DNA from: Streptomyces sp. NBC_01707
GTDB lineage: Bacteria > Actinomycetota > Actinomycetes > Streptomycetales > Streptomycetaceae
Assembly: GCF_041438805.1 (NCBI RefSeq)
Contig: NZ_CP109190.1
Coordinates: 1,488,001-1,552,000 of the forward strand
Direction: 5' to 3'
Length of the DNA: 64,000 bases
The number at the start of each line of letters is the position of its first letter. Position 1 is the stretch's first letter. Of the stretch, positions 18,449 through 25,789 are shown one piece after another. The notes beneath the pieces are model-generated. The model ran no database searches. It worked only from the letters and a program-made list of their open reading frames with translations, and was not told where the DNA came from. Made by a program: the position numbers and the translations under genes.

Positions 18449-18654
18449 GGAGCGCCGACGCCCGCGAGCTCGCCGACGAGGATGGCCTGTACCGGGCAGG
18501 CCGCCGCTGCCCGGCGGACGCGCGCATGCTGGTCTTCGGGCACGGTCGGCGTGAACATCAGGGCCTCCTCGCCATGCAACTCGAACACCTGCGGTGCGAG
18601 AAAGACGCACTGCGCATACCCCTGGCAGCGATTGAGGTCGACAACGATCTGCAT
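18445..18654 (-). CDS. [3Fe-4S] ferredoxin
   Basis: A 69-residue small ferredoxin, first gene of the P450 operon. Three cysteines fit a 3Fe-4S cluster: Cys10 and Cys16 (CQGYAQC) and Cys53 followed by Pro (ACPVQAI). The middle cysteine that would allow 4Fe-4S is missing (Gln/Tyr/Ala there), as in most Streptomyces P450 ferredoxins. The ATG at 18654 follows GGGAGGAG by nine bases. A Met ten residues upstream (18684) is an alternative, but it would put that site inside the gene. It hands electrons from the reductase to the P450. Confidence 0.93.
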   Translation of the reverse strand: MQIVVDLNRCQGYAQCVFLAPQVFELHGEEALMFTPTVPEDQHARVRRAAAACPVQAILVGELAGVGAP

Positions 18655-18825
18655 CCCGGCCCACTCCTCCCTGCCACCCGTCATCTCTTCCTAATGCCTG
18701 CCGGCGGGCGACGCGAACGATGCTGGTCCATCCGGGTCCGCGGACGGACGGGTCAGGAAGGGCGGCGGCTGGGGAGACCGCGCATCGGGGAAGCGCCCTT
18801 ACCGGAACGGCAGCCGCGACGGCCC

Positions 18826-19173
18826 CTAACGGTGGCCCAGCACGTTGACGACCCGACCGTTGGGGTCACGGACGAAGAACCGGCGCACTCCCCATTCCTC
18901 GTCCTGCAACGGGTGCAGGATCTCCGCACCGCTGTCACGCACGACCGCGTATGCCGCGTCCACATCGTCCACCTCGACGCTCATGTCGGGCACGACCGGT
19001 GCGGTCCTGTCGTCCGTCATGAAGCTGACCTGTGCCGTCGGAGCGGAGGGAGAGGCAAGCGTCATGATCCAGCCATGGTTCATGACCTCTTCGAGGCCCA
19101 GCAGACCGTAGAAGGCGCGGCTCTCCTGTACGGCTTCCGACTGGATGTTGGGCACGACACGGCGAACGGCCAT
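18826..19173 (-). CDS. VOC-superfamily (glyoxalase/bleomycin-resistance-like) protein
   Basis: A 115-residue protein of the vicinal-oxygen-chelate fold: two beta-alpha-beta3 units marked by SRAFYGLLGLEEV and EVDDVDAAYAVVRDSGAEILHPLQDEEWGVRRFFVRDPNGRVVNVLGH. The end DPNGRVVNVL is the usual VOC signature. Some members are dioxygenases, isomerases or drug-binding proteins; the metal ligands here are not complete enough to assign activity. The ATG at 19173 has GGAGG six bases upstream; an upstream in-frame start at 19239 lacks one. It is isolated between the P450 operon and yczE. Confidence 0.88.
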   Translation of the reverse strand: MAVRRVVPNIQSEAVQESRAFYGLLGLEEVMNHGWIMTLASPSAPTAQVSFMTDDRTAPVVPDMSVEVDDVDAAYAVVRDSGAEILHPLQDEEWGVRRFFVRDPNGRVVNVLGHR

Positions 19174-19250
19174 CAGAGCCTCCACGAAGCAATCATGTCT
19201 ATGAGCCGCCCAGGAAACCTCGGGCACGCGCTCTCTCAACGGGCTCCAGG

Positions 19251-20090
19251 CTATGGGCCCTCGCCCCGAACAGGGGTGACTGAGTCACCGTCATTCAGCC
19301 GCTTCCGCGCGTCCCTCTCAGGCTTGACCGGTGCAGTCGGAGTGGCCCTCCCGGATCGTGCTTCCGCCGGGGTGCGTTCGGCAGTGCTCCTGTAGGCGAA
19401 CCACGACATGAAGAACTGCGTGGTCGGGCCGACCGCGAGGGCGTACAGCACCGTGCCGACGCCCACGCTCCCGCCGAGCAGCCAGCCCACGCCGAGCACG
19501 GTGATCTCGATCAGGGTGCGGACGAGCCGGATGGAGTGCCCGGTTGCGGCGGACACCCCGGTCATCAACCCGTCACGGGGGCCTGGGCCGAAGCGCGCGC
19601 CGACGTAGACGGCGACTGACAACCCATTGAGGAAGACACCCCCGACGAGCAGGCCGACCCGGGCAGGGAATCCGAGGTTCTCGGGGATGAGCAGGAGGCC
19701 GAGGTCGGACGAGCCCGCCAGGACGACGATGTTCGCGACGGTGCCGAACGTCGGCCTCTGCCTGAGCGGGATCCACAGCAGGAGCACGAGAACACCGACG
19801 GCGCCTGTGATCGTGCCGAAGCTCAGGGAGGTGTGCTGCTCCAGACCCTCGTTGAGGACGCTCCAGGGATTGACGCCCAGCGAGGCGCGCACCGTGAGCG
19901 AGAGGCTGAACCCGTACAGGGCGAGGCCGACGAACAGCTGGGGAAGGCGCCTGCGCAGGTGCTCGCCGAACGGGACGTACGTGAGGGGCGGCGGGGAGGG
20001 ACGCGTCATGGGCACCGGCGGAGCGGCAGTGCGTTCCTCGTGACGGCGCCGGAATTCGCGCTCGCGGCGGTCCGTGTTCTTCTGCTCCAT
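19251..20090 (-). CDS. YczE-type integral membrane protein
   Basis: A 279-residue membrane protein of the YczE/YitT-like family. After a ~45-residue charged N-terminus come about five to six hydrophobic helices: LPQLFVGLALYGFSLSL, TGAVGVLVLLLWIPL, VGLLVGGVFLNGLSVAVYVGA, LIEITVLGVGWLLGGSVGVG and VLYALAVGPTTQFFMSWF. The motifs SLGVNPWSVLNEGL and GARFGPGPRDGLMTG are typical of YczE. The transported substrate is unknown. The start at 20090 is set by GGAGG nine bases upstream. It is divergent from a MocR-type regulator, an arrangement known for YczR/YczE pairs, so the neighbour very likely controls it. The C-terminal ~40 residues are a basic cytoplasmic tail. Confidence 0.88.
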   Translation of the reverse strand: MEQKNTDRREREFRRRHEERTAAPPVPMTRPSPPPLTYVPFGEHLRRRLPQLFVGLALYGFSLSLTVRASLGVNPWSVLNEGLEQHTSLSFGTITGAVGVLVLLLWIPLRQRPTFGTVANIVVLAGSSDLGLLLIPENLGFPARVGLLVGGVFLNGLSVAVYVGARFGPGPRDGLMTGVSAATGHSIRLVRTLIEITVLGVGWLLGGSVGVGTVLYALAVGPTTQFFMSWFAYRSTAERTPAEARSGRATPTAPVKPERDARKRLNDGDSVTPVRGEGP

Positions 20091-20114
20091 ACCAGTCGCC
20101 TCCAGCGAGTTCGG

Positions 20115-20175
20115 GTGGCCCAAGGCCACAGGCGGCGAGTCTGTACAGTGATTGGCCCAGACAACACGGCCAATC
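20115..20175 (+). promoter_or_regulatory. Two GGCC-cored palindromes between yczE and yczR
   Basis: In the 98-base divergent gap there are GTGGCC-caa-GGCCAC (20115-20129) and GATTGGCC-N10-GGCCAATC (20150-20157 and 20168-20175). Both share a TGGCC/GGCCA half-site. The second lies just upstream of the yczR start and could overlap both promoters. They are the obvious candidates for the YczR operator. Confidence 0.6.
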
Positions 20176-20188
20176 CGGGGAGAGTGGT

Positions 20189-21676
20189 ATGGCCGACTCG
20201 AATGCGATCCAGCCGGTGGACCGGGTGAACCGCACCGGCCGGACCCTGGGGAGCCGACAGCTCGCCGCGCTGCTGCCCGACCCGACCGGAATGAGGCCCG
20301 CCTACCGCCACCTGGCGCAGGCGATCAGCGCGCTGATCCTGGACGGACGGATCGCGTTGCACGTCAGACTGCCCGCCGAACGGGAGCTGGCCACCGCTCT
20401 GAACACCAGCAGAGCCACCGTCACCGCTGTGTACGACCTGCTGCGCGAGAGCGGCTACGCGCACAGCCGTCAGGGCTCCGGTACCTGGACGGCCCTGCCG
20501 GAAGGCCGTACACCCAGCGGCATCACCCGGCTCCTCGGACCGCAGGACACCGCGATCGACCTGGCCAGGGCCGCCCCCGGTCTGCCGGAACAGACGCTCG
20601 TCGATGCCCTCGCCCAGGTCGCCCCTCGGCTGGCCGAGCACGCCCACACGCCCGGCTACCACCCCTACGGTCTTCCGGAGCTGCGCGCCGCCATCGCCGA
20701 GCGTTTCACTCGGCGCGGCCTGGCCACCGTGCCTGAACAGATCCTGCTGACCTCCGGCGCCCAGCACGCACTCACACTGGTCATGGGGCTGCTGTGCCGG
20801 TCCGGCGACCGGATCATGGTCGAGAATCCGTCCTACCCGAACGCCCTGGAGGCCATGCGCCGCGCCCACCTCCGTACGGTGTCGGTCCCGGTGACCGATA
20901 CGGGCTGGGACATCGAGATCGTCGAATCGACCCTCCGCCAAGCGGTTCCTCAACTCGCCTATCTGATCCCCGACTTCCACAATCCGACCGGCTGCCTCAT
21001 GCCCGATGACGAGCGCGTCCGCATTCTGCGCGCAGCTGAGCGCTCCGGCACCTGGCTGGTCATCGACGAAACCCTCGCCGACCTCGCACTCGACGTCCCG
21101 GCCCCGCTGCCCTTCGCCGCCCACGCCACGCGCGGTGGGACCGGACAGGTCATCACCATCGGCTCGATGAGCAAGACCCACTGGGGCGGTCTGCGCATCG
21201 GCTGGCTGCGCGCCCCGTCGCGGCTGGTGACCGAGCTCGCCGGCCAACGGATCGCCACCGACATGGGCGGCTCGGTCCTGGACCAGCTCCTGGCCCTCGC
21301 CCTGCTGGCTCGGGCCGGGGAGCTGTTGCCGCCGCGCCTGGAACACCTGCGCGAGCAGCGCGCCGCCCTCGCCGCCGCCCTGGCCGAGCACATTCCGCAA
21401 TGGACCTGGCAGCTGCCACCCGGCGGTCTCTCGCTGTGGGTCGATCTGGGTGAGCCCATCGCCTCTCCGCTGGCCGAGCACGCCCTGGACTACGGGGTGC
21501 GGATCGAGGGTGGCGCCTACTTCGCCACCGACCCCGGCATCTTCGAACAGCGCCTCCGCATCCCGTACACAACGCCTCCCGACACCCTGCGTGAGGCCGT
21601 GCGCCGCATGGCCACCGCGCTCGCCGACGGCCTTCCGCCCTCGTCCGCCGGCCGACGGCCGCACTGGGTCGCCTGA
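20189..21676 (+). CDS. MocR/YczR-type transcription factor (GntR helix-turn-helix plus aminotransferase fold)
   Basis: A 495-residue regulator. Residues about 35-110 are a GntR winged helix (RHLAQAISALILDGRIALHVRLPAERELATALNTSRATVTAVYDLL). The rest is a fold-type-I PLP aminotransferase domain with HNPTGCLMP, VIDETLADL and the PLP-lysine block SMSKTHWGGLRIGW. MocR proteins sense PLP or a PLP-amine adduct rather than acting as enzymes. GGGGAGAG precedes the ATG at 20189. Its divergent pairing with yczE points to the YczR subgroup, whose members sit beside YczE genes. It probably binds the palindromes in the shared promoter and also controls itself. Confidence 0.9.
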   Translation: MADSNAIQPVDRVNRTGRTLGSRQLAALLPDPTGMRPAYRHLAQAISALILDGRIALHVRLPAERELATALNTSRATVTAVYDLLRESGYAHSRQGSGTWTALPEGRTPSGITRLLGPQDTAIDLARAAPGLPEQTLVDALAQVAPRLAEHAHTPGYHPYGLPELRAAIAERFTRRGLATVPEQILLTSGAQHALTLVMGLLCRSGDRIMVENPSYPNALEAMRRAHLRTVSVPVTDTGWDIEIVESTLRQAVPQLAYLIPDFHNPTGCLMPDDERVRILRAAERSGTWLVIDETLADLALDVPAPLPFAAHATRGGTGQVITIGSMSKTHWGGLRIGWLRAPSRLVTELAGQRIATDMGGSVLDQLLALALLARAGELLPPRLEHLREQRAALAAALAEHIPQWTWQLPPGGLSLWVDLGEPIASPLAEHALDYGVRIEGGAYFATDPGIFEQRLRIPYTTPPDTLREAVRRMATALADGLPPSSAGRRPHWVA

Positions 21677-22003
21677 CGGCAATCCACTCACCCGAGTCCG
21701 TCGCGTCACCGCTGGACCGTCTGCGGACTTGCCATTTCGGCAAGTAATCCTGCGGCCCGTACCGTGCCCAGCTCGTCCCCGTGCACCATCTCGCTGAAAC
21801 GGCGCAGCCACTTGCAAGTGGATCTGCTCGCCGTGGCCTCGCACAGCGGCCGTCGGGGCGCCGCGACGAGCCCCTTCGATGTCGTGGGATCCGGCCCCTA
21901 CGGCAACTCACAGCGCGGCGTCCGATTACCGCCAGCTTCTCGCGCCCGAGGACCTCAGGCTGTGAGAGCAGAACGGAAACATCCAGACGAAGGGACCACG
22001 ACC
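21677..22003 (+). promoter_or_regulatory. Gene-free stretch with two related palindromes upstream of the alkylation-repair operon
   Basis: No gene is visible. Two palindromes share the half-site ACTTGC: ACTTGCC-atttc-GGCAAGT (21727-21745) and the perfect 14-mer CCACTTGCAAGTGG (21808-21821). Their centres are about 79 bases apart. They lie 180-280 bases before ogt and have no other gene to serve, since yczR ends upstream. They are candidate operators for a damage-responsive regulator. Confidence 0.5.
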
Positions 22004-22513
22004 ATGAGGGTCCACACCGTGATCGACAGCCCGCTCGGCCAACTGCTCCTGGTGGGCGAGGAGTCCGGCACCGCACCAGGCGGCACGGCGATCACCTCAC
22101 TGTCCGTGCAGGGCATGAAGAAAGCTCCCGTCGTCCACGAGGGCCGGCACGACGAAGCCGCCTTTGCCGAGGCCGAACGGCAGATCCGGGCGTACTTCAC
22201 AGGTGAACTGACCACGTTCCGCCTGGAGTTCACACCCGCCGGGACCGAATTCCAGCAGCAGGTGTGGGACGCCCTGGATGCCATCCCGTACGGCGCCACC
22301 ACCACCTACGGCAAGCTGACCGAACGGCTCGGCCTGCCGCGTGAGCGGGTGCAGGCCGTAGGCGGTGCGGTCGGTGCCAACCCCCTGCTGCTGGTGCGCC
22401 CCTGCCACCGCGTGATCGGTGCCGACGGTTCGATGCAGGGTTACGCGGGCGGCGTGGAGCGGAAGGTACAGCTCCTCACGCACGAGGGCGCCCTGCAGCC
22501 GACGCTCGTCTGA
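22004..22513 (+). CDS. ogt: Methylated-DNA--[protein]-cysteine S-methyltransferase
   Basis: A 169-residue suicide repair protein that moves the methyl group from O6-methylguanine to its own cysteine. The active-site block PCHRVIGADGSMQGYAGG is present, with the DNA-binding helix YGKLTERLGLPRERVQAVGGAVGANP before it and the short N-terminal ribonuclease-H-like domain (MRVHTVIDSPLGQLLLVGE). Length is typical for Ogt. GAAGGG lies 10 bases before the ATG. It heads a three-gene unit: an AlkB-like oxygenase follows 57 bases later and an Ada-like protein overlaps that gene, so together they look like an alkylation-damage operon. Confidence 0.95.
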   Translation: MRVHTVIDSPLGQLLLVGEESGTAPGGTAITSLSVQGMKKAPVVHEGRHDEAAFAEAERQIRAYFTGELTTFRLEFTPAGTEFQQQVWDALDAIPYGATTTYGKLTERLGLPRERVQAVGGAVGANPLLLVRPCHRVIGADGSMQGYAGGVERKVQLLTHEGALQPTLV

Positions 22514-22570
22514 CAACGGGCAGCCACCGCCGACGGCGGCGCGGCCCACACCCCCTACCGGAGCACACCG

Positions 22571-23299
22571 ATGAGCAGCGAGACCGACATCACCCGCACC
22601 CGCAGACAGGTGGACACGGCCGACTGGGCGCACCTCGCCGAAGAACTGGACGCCCACGGATGCGCGCTCACGCCACGCCTCCTCACCCTCGCCCAGTGCG
22701 CCGAGATCAGCGAACTCTACGACCAGGAAGACCTGTTCCGGACGACGGTCGACATGGCACGCCACCGTTTCGGTTCCGGCCGGTACCGGTACTTCACCCA
22801 TGACCTGCCCCGGCCGGTGGCCGAACTGCGCGCCGCGCTCTACCCGCACCTGCTGACCGTCGCCCGCGACTGGGCCGCTCGGCTCGGCCGCCCCGCACCC
22901 TGGCCCGACACCCTGGAGGAATGGGTGTCCATGTGTCACGAAGCGGGGCAGGACCGCTCGGCCCAGATCCTGCTGCGCTACGAGGAGGGCGACTGGAACG
23001 CCCTGCACCGTGATGTGTTCGGCGACATGCTTTTCCCTCTCCAGGTCGTGATCGGTCTCGACGCGTACGGCACCGACTACACCGGCGGGGAGTTCCTGCT
23101 CGTCGAGCAGCGTCCGCGCGCCCAGTCGCGCGGCACCACCAACGTCCTCGATCAGGGCCACGGACTGATCTTCACGACGCGCGACCGCCCGGTGGCCACC
23201 AGACGCGGGTGGTCGGCAGGTGCGATGCGGCACGGGGTCAGCACCGTCCGCTCCGGCCGCCGCCATGCGCTGGGACTGGTCTTCCACGATGCCGCCTGA
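22571..23299 (+). CDS. Fe(II)/2-oxoglutarate oxygenase of the DNA-repair-associated (PF09859-like) family
   Basis: A 242-residue non-haem iron oxygenase. The iron-binding H-x-D is in NALHRDVFGDMLFPLQVVIGLD, and a distal His is in MRHGVSTVRSGRRHALGLVFHDA with the 2-oxoglutarate-binding Arg. YTGGEFLLVEQRPR is characteristic. It matches the family described as oxygenases of damaged DNA that commonly sit beside Ada or Ogt genes. By analogy with AlkB it may oxidatively demethylate N-alkylated bases; the substrate has not been shown to my knowledge. It follows ogt, and its last 11 bases overlap the next start codon, so the latter is probably translationally coupled. Confidence 0.85.
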   Translation: MSSETDITRTRRQVDTADWAHLAEELDAHGCALTPRLLTLAQCAEISELYDQEDLFRTTVDMARHRFGSGRYRYFTHDLPRPVAELRAALYPHLLTVARDWAARLGRPAPWPDTLEEWVSMCHEAGQDRSAQILLRYEEGDWNALHRDVFGDMLFPLQVVIGLDAYGTDYTGGEFLLVEQRPRAQSRGTTNVLDQGHGLIFTTRDRPVATRRGWSAGAMRHGVSTVRSGRRHALGLVFHDAA

Positions 23300-24149
23300 G
23301 CGCGCGTACACCCTGCTCGGCGCGGACGGAGTGCCGTACCGGAGTACCACACCCGGCAGTCTCGGAGGGCACCGGCGCGGGCGACTGTACGGCCGACTGG
23401 ACTGCCCGTCCGCCCTGCGGGCCCTCGCCCGTGGCCACTATGTCGCGCGTCGGGTCTTCTTCCCGGACGAGACCACCGCGATCAGGGCCGGCTACCGGCC
23501 TTGCGCGGTGTGCCTGCCCGCGAGGTACGCCCGCTGGAAACGGAACCGGGAGAGCGCATCCATCATGGACACCCTCGAGGAGCGGCAGCAGCAGCACCGC
23601 TCACCTCTGATCCCCGCCTCGGATCTCGCCGAGTACGGCGACCTGCCGTTCCCGTCCCCGCACACCGAGGCCGAACTCACCGCACTCATCGACCTGTTGA
23701 GGTACCCCGGGTCCCGCATCGAGACCGTGTCCGTCGGTCACAGCCGCGACGACGCGTCCGGAACGGCGGCCGAGGCCTTCACCACCGCCTGGCAGGCCGG
23801 CGGTGGAACGGTCCTGGCCGTGGTCGACTGGCCCGAGTCGGCGGCGTCCTGGCTACGCCCCGCAACGAGGCTGACCCGTCAGACACCTGATGCCTGGGTG
23901 ATCGCCGCCGCCCCGCTCGGCTTCGCCCAACTGGCCCGTCGACTGCGCCGGAACACCGACTGGGCCCCTGACCGTACGGTTGCCTTCGCCTCACTCCAGG
24001 ACACCCGCCTGCTCGCGCTCGCCGGAGCAGACGTCCTGGACGGTCTGCGCGGCGCGAGCGCCGACGGTGGCACGTGGAGCGCACGCCGCGGCTGGGTGAC
24101 CTCCTGGCGGCCTGCGCCGACCGGTGGTACCGCTGCCCGGCCGGGGTGA
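23289..24149 (+). CDS. Ada-type zinc-binding domain fused to an unrecognised Rossmann-like domain
   Basis: A 286-residue protein whose ATG at 23289 lies 11 bases inside the oxygenase gene. Residues 7-85 resemble the N-terminal Ada zinc domain: Cys39 (LDCPSA), Cys72 and Cys75 (AGYRPCAVC) match three of the four Ada zinc ligands. The fourth, which is also the methyl acceptor Cys38 of E. coli Ada, is Gly35 here. Residues about 95-286 form a separate domain beginning near ASIMDTLEERQQQHR, with alternating beta/alpha patterns (RIETVSVGHSRDDASGTAAEAF, GGTVLAVVDWPESAASWLRP, ADGGTWSARRGW) resembling a periplasmic-binding-protein-like fold. I do not recognise that domain. The two parts share one frame with no stop. 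Confidence 0.75.
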   Translation: MPPERAYTLLGADGVPYRSTTPGSLGGHRRGRLYGRLDCPSALRALARGHYVARRVFFPDETTAIRAGYRPCAVCLPARYARWKRNRESASIMDTLEERQQQHRSPLIPASDLAEYGDLPFPSPHTEAELTALIDLLRYPGSRIETVSVGHSRDDASGTAAEAFTTAWQAGGGTVLAVVDWPESAASWLRPATRLTRQTPDAWVIAAAPLGFAQLARRLRRNTDWAPDRTVAFASLQDTRLLALAGADVLDGLRGASADGGTWSARRGWVTSWRPAPTGGTAARPG

Positions 24150-24462
24150 CACGTCGGAGTGCTCGCCGTGCCGAGTCAGGAGGCCTCGTCGCGAAGCGGC
24201 CGCCAGTCGAGGTGGTCGACGACATCCTGGAAGGCCGACGGGGCGATCCGGACCAGGGTTCCCCCGGTCACCCCGGCGGCCGCAAGGCATGGCGACCCCA
24301 CCCGGGAAGCCCGGAGCAGGCGGAGGTCGGCAGTTCGGGGTGGCCCGTGCCCTCGGCCTCGGTGCCGGAGGCACGGCCGCGCTTGAGCCGGTGGACCGCC
24401 AGGACACGCAGTGGGGCCCGGCACCTTGTCCTGGTACCGGGCCCCACTCGCGCGCACACGTA
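24150..24462 (+). other. Gene-free convergent gap holding the rbs-operon terminator
   Basis: The 313 bases between the Ada-like gene and rbsD contain no gene that I can support. The only clear element is the hairpin at 24410-24448, listed separately. Confidence 0.5.
24410..24448 (-). terminator. Strong hairpin terminator after rbsD
   Basis: Perfect 12-base arms AGTGGGGCCCGG (24410-24421) and CCGGGCCCCACT (24437-24448) enclose 15 bases, part of which could extend the stem imperfectly. It begins 15 bases after the rbsD stop codon (counting on the minus strand), the expected place for the end of the ribose operon. Confidence 0.75.
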
Positions 24463-24852
24463 TCAGAAGAAGACGCCGCAGCGCAGCAGCACGTTCGCGT
24501 AGGGCCGCGCCTCTCCGGTACGTACCACCAGCCGCGCCCCTGCCGACAGCGCCTTGAGCTCGTCGTGTGCGACCAGCTCCAGATCCGGGAGGCACCCCGC
24601 CAGCAGCCGGGCGGCCTCAGGATTCGCCTCCCGCACCTCGTGCGCGGCCGTGGCGCTCTCGATCACCAGCTCGTCCAGCAGCCCTTCGAGCACGTCGGCG
24701 AAGGATGGGATCCCGGCGCGGAACGCCAGATCGACGACGCGCGGCCCGGCCGGGACGGGCATGCCCGCGTCGCAGACGAGGACCCCGTCGCCGTGGCCCA
24801 GTTCGGCCAGTGCCCCGGCCAGATGACGGTTGAGGATTCCTGCCTTCTTCAC
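24463..24852 (-). CDS. rbsD: D-ribose pyranase
   Basis: A 129-residue cytoplasmic enzyme that interconverts beta-pyranose and beta-furanose forms of ribose, providing furanose for ribokinase. The N-terminal MKKAGILNRHLAGALAELGHGDGVLVCDAGMPVP contains the conserved catalytic His near residue 20 and the DAG(M/L)P block; the C-terminal GEARPYANVLLRCGVFF is the usual end with the catalytic Tyr. It is the last gene of the ribose operon. Its ATG overlaps the rbsK stop codon in an ATGA (24849-24852), and a strong hairpin follows. Confidence 0.95.
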   Translation of the reverse strand: MKKAGILNRHLAGALAELGHGDGVLVCDAGMPVPAGPRVVDLAFRAGIPSFADVLEGLLDELVIESATAAHEVREANPEAARLLAGCLPDLELVAHDELKALSAGARLVVRTGEARPYANVLLRCGVFF

Positions 24853-25754
24853 AGCGCGGACACCTCCTCGGCGGTCGGGAAGGACGCCTGCGCGCCTTCC
24901 CTGGTGACCGCGGCGGCGCCCACGCGCACGGCGAAGGCAGCAGCCGTCGCGAGGTCCTCGCCCAGGCTGAGCCGCCAGGCGAGGGCGGCGGTGAAGGCGT
25001 CGCCGGCGCCGGTGGTGTCCACCGCGTCGACCCGGGGGCTGGGGACCAGCACCACGGTGCCCGTGCGACCGTCGGCGACAAGCGCGCCCTGCGCACCCAA
25101 CGTGACCACCACCGACCGCGGGCCGAGTGCGAGAAGCCCTCGCGCCCAGTCCGCGGGTCCCGGCCCCGCGGCGTCGCCGAGCGTGAACCGGGCTTCGTGC
25201 TCGTTGACGACCAGCGGGTCGCAGGCGGCGAGCACGTCCGCGGGAAGCGGTGCGGGCGGCGACGGATTCAGTACGAACCGGGAACCGGCCGGCCGGGTGC
25301 GTACGACCTCGGCCACGGTCTCCAGGGGGATCTCCAACTGTGCCGAGACGACCCGCGCGCCGGCGAGCAGGCCGTCGGCGGCCCGGATGTCGCCGGGGGT
25401 CAGCCGGGCGTTGGCCCCGGGCGAGACCACGATGCTGTTGTCACCCGACGGGTCCACCGTGATCAGCGCGACGCCGGTGGGCGCACCGCCGACCTGGACA
25501 CCACCGGTATCGACACCGGCCGCCCGCTGCGATTCCAGCAGCAGCCGCCCATGGGCGTCGTCGCCGACTCTGGCGAGCAGCGCGGTCCTGGCGCCGAGGC
25601 GGGCGGCGGCGACGGCCTGGTTGGCTCCCTTGCCGCCGGGGTGGACGGCGAGATCGGAACCGAGCACGGTCTCGCCCGGCGCGGGTCGACGCTCGACGCC
25701 GATCACCAGGTCGGCGTTGGCCGACCCCACGACCAGCAGGTCGTAGTCGCGCAT
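24849..25754 (-). CDS. rbsK: Ribokinase
   Basis: A 301-residue PfkB-family sugar kinase that makes ribose-5-phosphate. The first signature is HPGGKGANQAVAAARLGA (residues about 38-55), and the second, with the catalytic Asp and anion hole, is DTTGAGDAFTAALAW. The start ATG at 25754 lies behind a textbook AAGGAGG. It sits between the transporter fusion and rbsD, with an ATGA overlap to rbsD, so the order is import, phosphorylation and anomer conversion. The gap after the transporter stop is only 35 bases. Nothing unusual in length or motifs. Confidence 0.95.
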   Translation of the reverse strand: MRDYDLLVVGSANADLVIGVERRPAPGETVLGSDLAVHPGGKGANQAVAAARLGARTALLARVGDDAHGRLLLESQRAAGVDTGGVQVGGAPTGVALITVDPSGDNSIVVSPGANARLTPGDIRAADGLLAGARVVSAQLEIPLETVAEVVRTRPAGSRFVLNPSPPAPLPADVLAACDPLVVNEHEARFTLGDAAGPGPADWARGLLALGPRSVVVTLGAQGALVADGRTGTVVLVPSPRVDAVDTTGAGDAFTAALAWRLSLGEDLATAAAFAVRVGAAAVTREGAQASFPTAEEVSAL

Positions 25755-25789
25755 CACTGTCCTCCTTTCACTGAGGTGCGAGGGTCCGG

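Noticed and set aside
20006..21844. 612-codon open frame on the minus strand
   Set aside because: Antisense to the MocR/YczR gene and crossing its promoter; product is Gly/Arg-rich.
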